Part shown: piece after piece, positions 45,195 through 55,727 of the stretch
How positions within the stretch are numbered: the stretch's first letter is position 1
Layout of the letters: each line of letters opens with the position of its first letter
The notes under the pieces: model-generated
Told to the model about the DNA's origin: nothing
The model's database searches: none
What the model saw: only the letters and a program-made list of their open reading frames with translations
DNA from: Zantedeschia hybrid cultivar
Lineage: Eukaryota; Streptophyta; Magnoliopsida; Alismatales; Araceae
DNA: 64,000 bases
Direction: 5' to 3'
Assembly: GCA_030544215.1 (NCBI GenBank)
Contig: JARZZO010000013.1
Location: 25,775,229 to 25,839,228 of the forward strand
Position numbers and translations under genes: made by a program

Positions 45195-45830
45195 ATGTCA
45201 CACCATAACCCATTGCGTAGCATACTAGATGCCACCTGTTTGACAGGCCTTAACTACTCAGACTGGCTCAGAAACCTGAAGATTGTCCTTAGGTCTGAGT
45301 AGATTGCATATGTCATGGATGATGATCCTCCTACTGAACTAGCATTAGATGCCCCAGAGGAGGACACGATGACATATGAGAAATGAAACGAAGATTCTAC
45401 TATGGCCCAATGCTACATGCTAGCCTCTATGAGCAATGAGTTCAGAGGCAGTATGAGGAGATGGATGCTAGATCTATCATGTCTATCTACAGGAGCTATT
45501 TGGTGAGCAGAGCATAATCGAAAGGTATGAGATATCTAAGAATCTGTTCAAGGCTCAGATGGCAGAGGGATCTTCAGTGCAGACTCATGTACTGAAGATG
45601 ATTGAATGAGTGGAGAGGCTAGATGCTCTTGGGTCCCACTTCCCAAGGAGATGAATATTGAGAAGGATGATTGCTTCTACTGTCATCTGAAAGGTCACCA
45701 GAAGAGGAATTACACGGAATACCTCAAAGACAAGGCTCAATGAAAAGTGAAGCAACAAGATACTCAAGTATTTATATGATAGATATAAATTTGTCAAGTA
45801 GAGATTACACATCATGGGTATTAGATACTA
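45195..45830 (+). pseudogene. Copia II gag, decayed
   Basis: ATG at 45195 begins SHHNPLRSILDATCLTGLNY and DWLRNLKIVLRSE, homologous to copia I gag. A TAG follows at about 45300, with more stops and frame changes near 45385 and 45450-45610. The zinc knuckle CFYCHLKGHQKRNY (about 45671-45712) has lost its last Cys. Deletions between 45480 and 45660 shorten it compared with copia I. Confidence 0.82.
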
Positions 45831-47095
45831 GATGTATTTCTTATATCTGCAATTTTGTGCTGGTGCCGACAAGAAGGCGTAAGTTGAGGACCGGAGAGGT
45901 GGAGCTGAGGCTAGGTAACGATGCAAGAGTTGCGGCGATCGCTGTGGGGACAATGAATCTCAAGCTACCATCTAGAGACGATTTTTCATTAGATTAATGT
46001 TATTATATACTTTACATAATAAGAAACATTATTTCTATTTCATACTTAGATAGAATCAGGTACATTATATCCATTGGGAACAATAGTTGTTCTATTTATT
46101 TCATAAATAAATTGATTGCTTCTGCTTTATTATCTAATAGATTGTACTTAATGAATGTGTCTCATGATAATTTTAATGTCGGTAGTTTTCTTAAGAAGAA
46201 TAAATGTGAAGTGAGCAAAGCCTACCTATGACATTGGAGGCTTGGTCACATTGGAGAAAACAAACTCCAAAGGTTGCATAAAAATGGATACTTAGATCTA
46301 TTTAATTATGAATTGTATGCAACCTGTGAGTCATGTTTGATAGGTAAAATGGCTAAATCTCCATTTACTGGAAGTAGAGAACGAGCCAAAGATATATTGA
46401 AACTAATACATTCTGAGGTATGTGGTCCTATGTCTACCTAAGCCATTGGTGGTTTCTCCTATTTCATTACATTCACGGATGATTTCTCAAGATATGGCTT
46501 TATATACTTATTGAAGTATAAATTAGAAGTCTTTAAGAAATTCAAAGAATTTAAGAATGAAGTAGAAAAATAAACTGGAAAGAGCATCAAAGCCATCCTA
46601 TCTGATCGTGGTGGGGAATACTTGAGTACAACGTTCATACAATATTTAAAGGATAATGATATCATTTCTCAGCTTACACCTCCTTATTCACCTTATATGA
46701 ATGGTGTATCGAAAAGGAGGAATCACACATTGATGGAAATGGTGCGATCCATGATGAGCATGTCTAGATTATCAGAGTCCTTGTACGGATATGCACTTAG
46801 CTCGGCTATGTATATCTTGAACAAGGTACCCAGAAAATCTGTTACATCCACTCCATATGAGATATGGAATGGAAGGAAACCAGACCTTAAGCATGTTAAA
46901 GTCTGGGGATGTCCTGCTCATGTCAAAAGACATAATACAAATAAACTGGAGTCCAGAACTGACAAATACAGATTTGTGGTATATCCGAAGGAAACCTACG
47001 GATATTACTTTTATCATCCTGGCGAACAAAAAGTGTTTGTAGCCAGGAGAGCTGTCTTTTTGGAAGAAGGTTACATTATCTAAAAGGACAGTGGT
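45831..47095 (+). pseudogene. Copia II protease and integrase, decayed
   Basis: The protease starts at SWVLDTRC: the catalytic Asp-Thr-Gly reads Asp-Thr-Arg. The integrase keeps RLGHIGENKLQRLH, CESCLIGKMAKSPF, HSEVCGPM (Glu where Asp is expected), LSDRGGEYLSTTF and NGVSKRRNHTL (Lys where the catalytic Glu is expected). Two of its three acidic positions are therefore changed. It continues with HVKRHNTNKLESRTDKYRF and PKETYGYYFYHPGEQKVF. Stops are present near 46440, 46571 and 47081. Confidence 0.85.
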
Positions 47096-48309
47096 AGTAA
47101 AGTAACTCTGGAAGAAGTTCCAGACCCATAAACTATCAATGATTCATTAGATGAACTATCAGTTTCTGAACTTGTTCAAGAATACACACAAGAGTCTTGT
47201 AGGTCTGATAGAGTACCTAAACCACCCGAAAGATATGTGGGACATATCAGTGTAGATGATTTTAGGATACTCTATAATGAGGATGATGATCTTAAGACTT
47301 ATCAGGAGACCATTGAGAGTTTAGAGGCCAAGAAATGGCGAGAAGCCATGAATTCTGAAATTCAGTCTATGTTCATCAACCAAGTTTGGAACTTGATAGA
47401 CTTGCCTGAGGGTATAGTACCCATCGGACGTAAGTGGATCTTTAAAAGAAAAATCGGTGCGGATGGATGAATTGAGACTTATAAGACAACATTAGTGGCG
47501 AAGGGCTATCATCAAAAATAATGTGTTGACTATGACGAGACCTTATCACCAGTTGCCATAATTAAATCTATCAGAATACTTCTCACTATTGCAGCATACT
47601 ATGATTATGAAATATGGCAGATGGATGTGAAGACAGTCTTCCTCAATATAAAACTTGAGGAAAAGGTGTATATGATATAACCAAAAGACTTCACATCAAA
47701 AAAATCTCCAGATGGTATGCAAGTTGTAAAGGTTCATTTATGGACTGAAGCAAGTTTTATGGAGCTGGAACATAAGATTTGATGAGACGATTAAATCTTA
47801 TGGCTTCATTAAGAATGAAGATGAGCCATATGTATATAGGAAAAACAGTGGGAGCGCAATCACCTTCTTAGTCCTTTACGTTGACGACATCCTACTCATT
47901 GTGAATGATGTAGGGAAGATGTCATCAGTAAAGATTTCGCTGTCTAAAAACTTCTCCATAAAGGATTTGGGAGAAGCATTTTACGGATCTATAGAGATAG
48001 ATTAAAGAAGATGCTTGCTTCAACCCAATCCATATACATAGAAACCATTGTCAAAAGGTTTGGCATGGAAAATTCCAACAAAGGAGTCATACCGATGAGA
48101 CATAGAATTTATCTCTTTAAAGGTAAGTCTCCTAAGACCCCTGAAGAGAGGGCGATGATGGATAAAGTTCCCTATGCATCAGCCATAGGTTCCATCATGT
48201 ATGCCATGCTATGTACTAGACCTGATGTAACATATGCTCTAAGTGTTACGAGCAGACATTAGGCAGATCTAGGTGATGAACACTAGAAGGCTGTAAAATG
48301 TATCCTTAA
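47096..48309 (+). pseudogene. Copia II reverse transcriptase, truncated
   Basis: Copia RT in several frames: VWNLIDLPEGIVPIGRKWIF, the MDVKT segment near 47620, the catalytic FYVDD-type region (CTTTACGTTGACGACATCC near 47870) and ETIVKRFGMENSN. Small deletions, for example near 47980, and stops break it. It ends where Tat II inserted. The homologous region in copia I runs on into RNase H. Confidence 0.85.
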
Positions 48310-49092
48310 TGTGAGTGCTTAGAATGACCGTGTGATTATCATGAAAAATCTAGGTTATTTAGTGTAAAATAAACCTATTAAAGAAATAGCAACTAAGTGC
48401 AGTGATCGCCAGAAACTTTTAACTAAAAAGTTCCAAAAGAAGTTTGATCGCCTACCTTTTTAAACGCGGAAGATATGGAGTCCTTGGTTCCCCTTCCTCA
48501 GCCGGCTGAAGAAAGAGAGCCCTTCTTTGCTTTTTGTTCTTGCTGTTGAATTTGAAATTTGAGGTTGAGGTTGAGGTTGAGGATCGTCCAGAAATCCCTT
48601 TTTGCTGAGTGCTCGATTTGCTCCTTTTGATTCTCTTGTTGTTTGAGTTGAGTTAAGTGCAGCAGAAAGTGTAGAAAGAAAAGGAGATAAAGAAAACAAT
48701 TATGAGAACTTAAGCAGAAGCAGTATCTATTCTAATCATGGTATTGAACATGCAACTAAACAACAAACTTACTTGTTTTAATGGCTTTTGAAACTCCTTT
48801 ATCAAGTAGGTTTTTGAAAAGAAAAGGAATGAAGTTGTGGTGTGTGTTGCATAGAGTGATTATGAAGAATGAGATTAATGAAATGAAAATAAAGATGCAG
48901 AAATAAAACACTTATGCCCAATTGAATGAAGCTTCGAATTGGATGAAGAATGGACGCCGACTTCTGGAAACAGCAGCGCTTCAGCGTTCCGACGTCGTTG
49001 CTTCGATCTTTTATCGCTCAAGATTACGCTTCACTTCAAATTACGCTTAACTTCAAATTACGCTTAACTTTTTTACTCTTCAACATGTAAAG

Positions 49093-49100
49093 TATTTATA
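49093..49100 (-). promoter_or_regulatory. TATA box of Tat II LTR
   Basis: TATAAATA on the minus strand, same octamer and position as in the Tat I LTR. Confidence 0.7.
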
Positions 49101-49198
49101 GACTTCTTTGCGTTCGTGGATTAACATAGAAAAACTTCGGATTTATCTATCTTAACCGATAGATAAATACTGATTAATTCATCTTTATCTGTAATTAT

Positions 49199-49496
49199 CT
49201 AAAACGCGTCCAGGATGGCTGACGCCTTTCAGATTAATTAAGATAAGGATAAACATCTGGGAAAACTTATCTTTATCTTTATCAGGTAAAACGCGTCCAC
49301 ATATGTAGACGTCTTTTACACTAATTAAGATAAGGATAAACATCCGGAAGAGAAGTTAAAATAGCCTAGGAAACCTAAAACGCGTCACGTCTCACAGACG
49401 CCTTTTAGCTAATTAATCAATTGATTAAAATTCAAATTTAAACGTTAAAATAAGAATAAACTCTAAATGGCGTCCACATAGGTCGACGTCTTTTAG
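49199..49496. repeat. 12-10-12 motif, four units in Tat II LTR
   Basis: Units are at 49199-49232, 49286-49319, 49375-49408 and 49463-49496, evenly placed about 88 bases apart. Arms such as CTAAAACGCGTC and GACGCCTTTTAG are close to perfect inverted repeats. Confidence 0.88.
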
Positions 49497-50631
49497 ACTT
49501 CTTCATATTTTAACTGATATTTGAGCTAAAATCAATTTAATTGATTAACTTAAATATGTCTGTTAAACCCGACACTCAAAAATATTAATAAAAATTAATT
49601 AATGATTAAACATTAGACCATTCTGAGGCATTATTATATGATATGAAATTTACTCAAAATGACGTCAAAATTAGCGTGTCTACAGCTGCCTCACCTTGGC
49701 ATCGCCTTTGCAAGGGAGTGAAATGAAATGGAATGTACTGAAAAGGTGATGCCAAGGTGTGATGAGACACGCTCTTAACATCACATGATTGGAATTTTTC
49801 TCAAAATCATCAATGAAGATAGCTCAAGGAGATCAATGGAATCAATCCTGTCTGGATGAGGTAGACAAGGAAATAAAATAAGGTCGATCAACTTCCTCGG
49901 AGTGGGAAGTATCCCAGGTCGTAGACACTCCAGGTTTCATCATGGGGAGCGTTTGCCAACCAATGTGGACGTGCTGCAGCTATGATGGATCTTAAAAGAA
50001 AACAAGAATATTGGATAAAGAATCCAATCAAGGATATAATTCCAAGGATATCTTCAAGCGAACCTCAAAGATAATCAAGATACTCAATTCAGAATGGAAT
50101 ATTTCATATCATGTTGAAATTGTTTGATTTATGGTCTGAAACTTAATCAATAATTAATTCTTATCACAATGATTTCAAAGTCCTACATGATGCATGCTAG
50201 GCTAAAAGAAAAATATAAAGTTAAATAAAATATAAATTAATTAAGGATAATATTGTTAAATTGTCATTAATGAGTCAAGACACAAATTCTTGTAATTCAG
50301 TGCTAAGCCGAACCTCGTTTATCCACGCACCGTTTCACAAAAACGGAACCATCGTCCTCACTAATTAACAATCCAACGGCCTATCCATGCGATTAAGAAT
50401 TCTCTGGAATTATCACTGTTTTTGTTGTAGGGGAAATCAAATTCCAGTTTCATCAAAACCACAAGGTCCTTGACATGATCTAATAAATACTTATCATATA
50501 GTAATGCAAATGCAAAATAATTACATGACCGGAGTACAAGGATAGAAATAACCGTCTTTTTAGTCACGGTCGGGACTTCATGAATTCCACAGTGGGATCT
50601 TCTTGATATTTCAAGCTTTACTTGAATTTCC

Positions 50632-50665
50632 TTGAAACGCGTCAGTGCTTCTCGACGCCTTTTAC
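50632..50665. repeat. 12-10-12 motif, single unit in Tat II 3' region
   Basis: TTGAAACGCGTC, 10 bases, GACGCCTTTTAC. It lies outside any LTR. Confidence 0.75.
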
Positions 50666-50962
50666 TCACAGAAACAGGTTTCTGGTTGTTCTCTACTCGA
50701 ATTTCAACTCTCTTCATGCCTTGTGTCCTGTATATGACTTGAACAAACAGGTTAAGTATCTGTTTAGGCTTAGCCCCTTGCCTGACCAAATAAATGGTCG
50801 ATCAATCTTTTCCTTGAACAAATAGTCAATGGGGCATGGCCTTTATTAACAAAGGAAATATGAATAATCAAACTTAAGCAAAATATAACATACAAGCAAA
50901 CAGATGCTCACTGAAAATAAAAGGAATGAAACACACTAAATGCCACAAGCAAAATGCTAATT

Positions 50963-51190
50963 GAAATATTTTTTGATGTTTTGAAATATTCATTTTTGTT
51001 TGGGTTTTGAAATATATGTTTTTTTTGATTTTGACATATGTATATTTTTTTTGAATTTTGACATATGTATTTTTATTTTATTTTTGACATATGTATTTTT
51101 TTTGGATTTTTGACATATGTATTTTTTTTGAATTTTTGACATGTAATTTTTTTTGAATTTTTGACATATAATTTTTTGAATTTTTGACTA
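50963..51190 (-). repeat. AT-rich tandem repeat, about 27-bp unit, in Tat II 3' region
   Basis: About eight variants of a unit built from GACATATGTATTTTTTTTG and AATTTTT. Position matches the tandem repeat of Tat I (2190-2390), but the unit sequence differs. Confidence 0.78.
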
Positions 51191-51928
51191 AAAGATCAGC
51201 ATGGTACTTAGATCAAAAGATCATATTCATTTATTAACTTAATTTCCAAATTGTTCTTTGACAATTTAACTTAAACCCATTGTGTTTGAACTTGTGTTTC
51301 TATTCGTGATCCCATTTGATGATTTGACCCTTAGTCAATCTAAGCCATTCCTTAAGCTTGGAGTACACCTCTTTAAAAAGAAAAGAAGAATAAGTCTAGA
51401 AAGCCCATGAGAAGGTTCCGGAGACTTAAAAAGATGTTCCTTTCCAACCCTAATATCCGTTGGGGTTCGATCATTTTCCTTCCGGGGTATTTATCGACCT
51501 TGCGTTCCTTTTCGTTTCATTTCATGGCCTTGATTTAACGTTTGTAATGTAATGGCCTTTTTGATTTGACATTTGCCTTTTGTTTTTGCTTTTCTATTTT
51601 TTTCGGAACGGATCTCCCCCTTTTTTTTATGACGGCCTCCTACTAAGATGGCGGGTATTCTTGGTAGTCTATTCTAAGCCTCGTTCCAACATCATGGGCC
51701 GAGTGTAAAATAGAATTTGGTTTTTAAAATGAATGATTTGTACTTTACACTTTTAGTCAAGCTTTTGATATTCTTCAGGACTTAGCATCTCTTGTTACTC
51801 ACGAATCAAACGTGTCAGTGTGTGTAGTAATGGGTTTGAAATTAAGTTATCCAGACTAACTGAGAAATTTGAGTTTATAAACTTTCTGATTCCACTGGTC
51901 TTTGTACCATACTGATCGACTCTTTAAC

Positions 51929-52209
51929 CTAAGGGTAGTATTTCTTAAGATGTAAACCATTCCATGGATGATTTAGCTCTTCTCCTTCTGCATTAACAAG
52001 ACGGTAAGCATTACTAGGAAAAGCGTGCGATACAACATAAGGTCCTTCCCAGTTGGGTTGGAGCTTAGAATGCGGACCACCAGGTTTTACAAAAATTCTT
52101 TTAACGACCATTTCACCGATTTTGAACTTACGTTCAATGACTTTCTTTTGATAAAAACGTACTAGTCTATTTTGATAAACTTTTGCATGATTAGTAGCTG
52201 ACCACCTTT
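51929..52209 (-). pseudogene. Tat II integrase C-terminal part, cut by nested element
   Basis: The open 60-codon stretch 51929-52111 encodes VVKRIFVKPGGPHSKLQ, WEGPYVVSHAFPSNAYR and HPWNGLHLKKYYP then stop: the end of the Tat integrase. The upstream bases up to 52209 continue the same protein region, as in Tat I 3380-3480. The rest of the gene is at 60116-60982. The two parts are separated by 7.9 kb of a later insertion. Confidence 0.88.
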
Positions 52210-54748
52210 TGTAAGGACTGAGGTTTCGGGTTCAGTTTTCGGGTCGGTTTCGGGCCGGATCCCCTGGGTCGGACCTTGGGGGGTCTGGAGAATTTCTTCT
52301 GAATAACGTCTACACATCACGACGCCTTTCAAACGGCGTCTTGATAGGTGGACGCCATTTAGGCGATTTGCTGTTGCGCTACGTGGGCGCCACGTGGGCG
52401 GGTTTCGGGCCGCGAGAGTACGGCCCCTGTCTTGTCGTCTGAACGGTGTCCATGATGGACGACGCGATTCAGACTGCCACCCTGCGATGTCAGAGTACGG
52501 TGCCTGACATGTCAGCTGAACGGCGTCTGTGGTGGTCGACGCGTTTCAGACAGCTGTCAGTACGGCACGTCCTGTCATCTGATAGGCGTCCTTCTTGCTC
52601 GACGCGTTTTAGGTAGTTTCTGATGACCCCCGCGAGCCCTCCTTTCTTTCCCTCATTTCTCACCTCTCACTCTCTCTCCTCTCCCTCTCCGCCTCCTCCG
52701 ACCCCTCTCTTCCCCTTTTTCCTTCCTCTTCTTCCTCTTCCACCACTCCAACGCCTCCCTACCTCTCACCTCTGCCACCACCACTTCCTTCGCGGCGTTC
52801 CATTCTCCGGACGGCGGCCGACGTCCCGGCGGAGTGGCGACGTTCTCGGGGGTACCGGCGGCGGTCTGCGGCGCGGCGGTTGGGCGACACGGAGCCAGGA
52901 GGAGTTCAAGTATCCGGTAGGGGGACGAACCTTGTTTGTGTTGTTTGTGCTTTCCTAGGCGTGTTTGGATGTGTTTTGGGCTAGATTGAGCATGTTTAGG
53001 GGGTGTTCTTGTGGGTATGGCCGGGTTTATGTATGCGGTTTTGTAATAGGGTTGTGGGGAGTGAACTTCTCCTTCTTCCCTTTCTGTTTTGGAGGCTTTT
53101 TCGGGGCTTTGGGGTTAAGGGGGAAGCCCTCGGTTCGAACCAGGGAACCAGGTTTCTGGCGCTAAACGGCGTCGTGCCTGGTTGACGCCTTTTAGAAGGA
53201 CGTCGGGGCAGTACGACGCGTTTTAGGGCAGAAACCTCCCCCTGTTCGAGGTTTGTCAGGTTAGGGGTTCTGGCGCTAAATGACGTCATGGGTGGACGAC
53301 GCCTTTCAGAAGGACGTCGGGCCACCATGACGCCATTTAGGCAGGAAATCACCCCGACTGAGGGTCCGTCAACTCGGGATTCTAGGACTAAAAGACGTCA
53401 TGGGTGGACGACGCGATTTGAATGGCGTCGGGCAACCATGACACCTTTTAAGGCAGAAATCCCCTGGGTAATGTTTTCCTGAAATTCTGGATTTATCAGC
53501 TGAATGGCGTCGGAGGATGTCGACGCCTTTCAAAAGGCGACCTCTGGTGTCGACGCCTTTTAGGCCAGATTTCCGTGGCCTCTGTTTTATGAACCAGTTT
53601 AGACAGCTTGAGCGGCGTCGGCCTTGGGCGACGCGATTCAGGACAGAACAACACTAATTCATGCCAGTAAAATGTATTCATACTGCTAGATAGTTGGTTA
53701 GTGCATGCTGTAGTATACTTGGTTTCTTCATGACCAGATGGCACTGCGTTGTGTGTAGTGCGATCGCGGGCTTTTCACGTGACCGGATCGTACCGTGCCG
53801 GGTTTTGGTGTTTTGAGTTACTGTGGACCTGGAGTGACATTGTAGCGCTTTATCACCCTGTGCTGGTGGGGGCGTGAGCACAGCGCCGGTGGGGGCGAGG
53901 GCGGGGTGACGCCTAGTGAGAGAGGGTCACCTGGTGAACCCCGGGGTCAGCTAGTACCGGTGTCGGAGTGGTACATTCGGAGAGTCACTCATGCTGAGGG
54001 AAGGAGTAACCACCTGAGCCTGTTTGGCCGGAGTAGCTAGCGTACTATCCGAGGGGTTACTGTTTGGTCTCAGCGGGTCGGTGTTTCCTACTTGTGCTTG
54101 TGTGGACGGTGTTTCCCACTTACGGCTGTGTGGTAGGTGTTTCCTTCCCACTTTCGGAGGCGTGGTTGGCGTGTTTTGCCGAGACGTGAGTTGTAGGCTC
54201 CTTGGTAGAATGATTTCAGAGATATGCATGTTACATTTCGAATGCACTTGGTTCACATCGAGATTTTAGGAGTAGTGTGTTATATCTTTACTTGCCTTAT
54301 TACCTGTATCTTTGTTGCTGTACTTGTGGGTGTGTGTGTGGGAGGCAAGGGATCGGATGATCCCTTCTGAGCCCAATTTTGGTGTGGCTCACTCCCTGCG
54401 TTTTCAGGTAGAGATCTCGTGGCGTGTGACGGCGCGTGGTGTTCTCCTTGGTGTGCGGACCAGCAGCTATCTCAGTTCCCGGGGTATGCCCCGATGTTGT
54501 TGTACTTTATTTCTGCCTGTACTTAATTAATTTGTTGGACATGTAATTATTGTTGGACTGTATACGGACATTGTTACTTTACTTCGTGCGCACTGTACCC
54601 CTTGTAGTCCGTGTGAATGTTATATTTAATCTTGTTTAACGCTTACTCCTCCAGATGTGCGAATAAGATCCAGGTATGAACCTACAGTTAATGGGCCGAC
54701 ATCCATTTTGTGACCGGGTCTCCGGTCATAGGATGGCGGGTCGTTACA
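52210..54748 (+). repeat. 5' LTR of nested Tekay-type element
   Basis: Starts TGTAAGGACTGAGG and ends GGCGGGTCGTTACA. GC-richer than the surrounding Tat sequence. It contains 13 units of the 12-10-12 motif, which is why several frames translate into repetitive RRPS/RRRPP-like peptides that are not genes. Confidence 0.95.
52299..53641. repeat. 12-10-12 motif, thirteen units in 5' LTR
   Basis: First cluster: a doublet at 52299-52362, singles at 52439-52472, 52515-52548 and 52579-52612. Second cluster: doublets at 53162-53226, 53276-53340, 53388-53452 and 53500-53563, and a single at 53608-53641. All spacers are 10 bases. The doublet at 53276-53340 is itself a larger inverted repeat with about 25 of 32 positions pairing. 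Confidence 0.92.
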
Positions 54749-54750
54749 GT

Positions 54751-54762
54751 TGGTATCAGAGC
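54751..54762 (+). promoter_or_regulatory. Primer binding site of nested element
   Basis: TGGTATCAGAGC two bases after the 5' LTR: initiator-Met tRNA complement. Confidence 0.92.
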
Positions 54763-54902
54763 ATAGTCTGGTCGAGTAAGTGGTAAACTGGGTTAGATAT
54801 CGTAGTCCAACAATAAGTATGAGTCTGTACAGGCGATGGCTGCTGGTGTAGAGTAATAGGTTTTGACGTATTTGTGTTGATTTTCGTGTTCGTGAGGTAG
54901 TG

Positions 54903-55565
54903 ATGGCGCCGAGGAAGAGAGTTTCGTTGGCTCGTGGTACGAGATCAGGTGATGGTAGTTCGGGGGCAGAAGGGCATAATGTGGATCATTTCGTGGAGGC
55001 TATGATTGGAACTATGGGTAGATACCAGCAGGGAGACGGTAGCGAGGGGTCCAATTCCCGAGGTGACCAGTTTACGGTGTTAGAGCAGTTTTTGAGGTTG
55101 GAGACCCCTTCTTTCACAGGTCGACCAGTCTCAGACGAGGCAGCTCGTTGGATTAAGGAGATGGAGATGGCATTTGACGTTCTTGAATGTGCTGAGAATG
55201 ACAAGACCTTGTTGGCAACCTATTTGTTGAAGGATAATGCATATGAATGGTGGGTTACCATCAAGACAAAGATGTTCGCAAATAGATCTTTGAGGGAGAT
55301 CCCTTGGGAGGCATTTGTGAGAGAGTTTAGTGGACAGTACTTTCCGAGGCATGTCCAGGAGACCAAGGAAAGAGAGTTTATGGAGTTGGTGCAAAATGAC
55401 ATGTCAGTTCTAGATTATCATGCGAAGTTTGTGGCTCTTGGAAGATTCGTTCCGCACTTATCTGAGCAGGAGAGATATAGAACCGAAAGATTTGTAGATG
55501 GACTCCGATATGATCTAAGGACAATGGTGACACCTCAGGGTTGTGGAGATGATTTGATATTGTAA
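54903..55565 (+). CDS. Truncated Tekay/Del-type gag
   Basis: ATG at 54903 opens a 220-codon frame. It has a charged N-terminus (APRKRVSLARG), then FLRLETPSFTGRPVSDEAARW, IKEMEMAFDVLECAEN, AYEWWVTIKTKMF, WEAFVREFSGQYFPRHVQET and LSEQERYRTERFVDGL. This is the retrotransposon gag domain of the Tekay/Del group. It ends at a stop before any zinc knuckle, so it is roughly half the usual length. It is the only intact frame in the element and could still give a capsid-like protein; whether it does is unknown. The frame 3 bases upstream has no ATG. Confidence 0.85.
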   Translation: MAPRKRVSLARGTRSGDGSSGAEGHNVDHFVEAMIGTMGRYQQGDGSEGSNSRGDQFTVLEQFLRLETPSFTGRPVSDEAARWIKEMEMAFDVLECAENDKTLLATYLLKDNAYEWWVTIKTKMFANRSLREIPWEAFVREFSGQYFPRHVQETKEREFMELVQNDMSVLDYHAKFVALGRFVPHLSEQERYRTERFVDGLRYDLRTMVTPQGCGDDLIL

Positions 55566-55727
55566 TGTGTACCTTGTAAGGTTGTTATATTATGATGTTG
55601 ATCTATCAATTTTGGTGGAATCATGGCACATAATTAGTTTTAGTATTGATTTGATTGATGGATTGTGTGTGGGGAGTCCCGTGTAAGAGTATGATCGTTG
55701 AGGGCATTAGCAGGATTTTACCGTTGA

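Larger units (their letters stand above)
41816..48309 (+). mobile_element. Copia II: Ty1/copia element, 3' end displaced by Tat II
   Basis: 5' LTR, initiator-Met primer site, leader, gag, protease, integrase and RT of a relative of copia I, clearly diverged in its LTR. The sequence stops inside the RT/RNase H region (AVKCIL) at 48309, where the Tat II LTR begins. Its RNase H and 3' LTR should lie beyond the right edge. It has more stops than copia I, so it is older or less constrained. Confidence 0.88.
48310..49684 (-). repeat. Tat II 3' LTR (1375 bp)
   Basis: On the minus strand it starts TGTAGACACGC (49684 downwards) and ends GCACTCACA (48310). It matches the Tat I LTR, for example TGATCGCCAGAAAC at 48403 and 12557. 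The sequence at 49685 and beyond, read on the minus strand, is purine-rich next to the LTR (AAGGTGAGGCAGC), as expected for a polypurine tract. Confidence 0.88.
49685..51928 (-). other. Tat II 3' noncoding region
   Basis: 2.2 kb between integrase and 3' LTR, partly alignable with Tat I 1900-3190. It lacks the antisense mobile-domain gene seen in Tat I. It holds one 12-10-12 unit (50632-50665) and an AT-rich tandem repeat (50963-51190). The 142-codon minus-strand frame at 50361-50789 has no counterpart in Tat I and no known motif. Confidence 0.6.

Noticed and set aside
48310..49684. Solo LTR in copia II
   Set aside because: The pentamers on either side do not match, and integrase-containing Tat sequence follows on the expected side, so it is the 3' LTR of Tat II.
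50361..50789. 142-codon minus-strand frame in Tat II 3' region
   Set aside because: The homologous part of Tat I (about 1890-2050) does not keep the frame, and no domain is seen.
52996..53352. 118-codon minus-strand frame with repeated RRPSERRRPP-like peptide, copied at 58363-58719
   Set aside because: It lies inside an LTR and its repeats are translations of the 12-10-12 motif. There is no start context, and the frame is not kept in the solo LTR at 35952-38137.
52299..53641. CRISPR-like impression: short repeats separated by constant-length variable spacers
   Set aside because: Spacers are 10 bases, the repeats are inverted pairs, units are scattered, and the context is plant LTRs. There is no Cas gene and no direct-repeat array.
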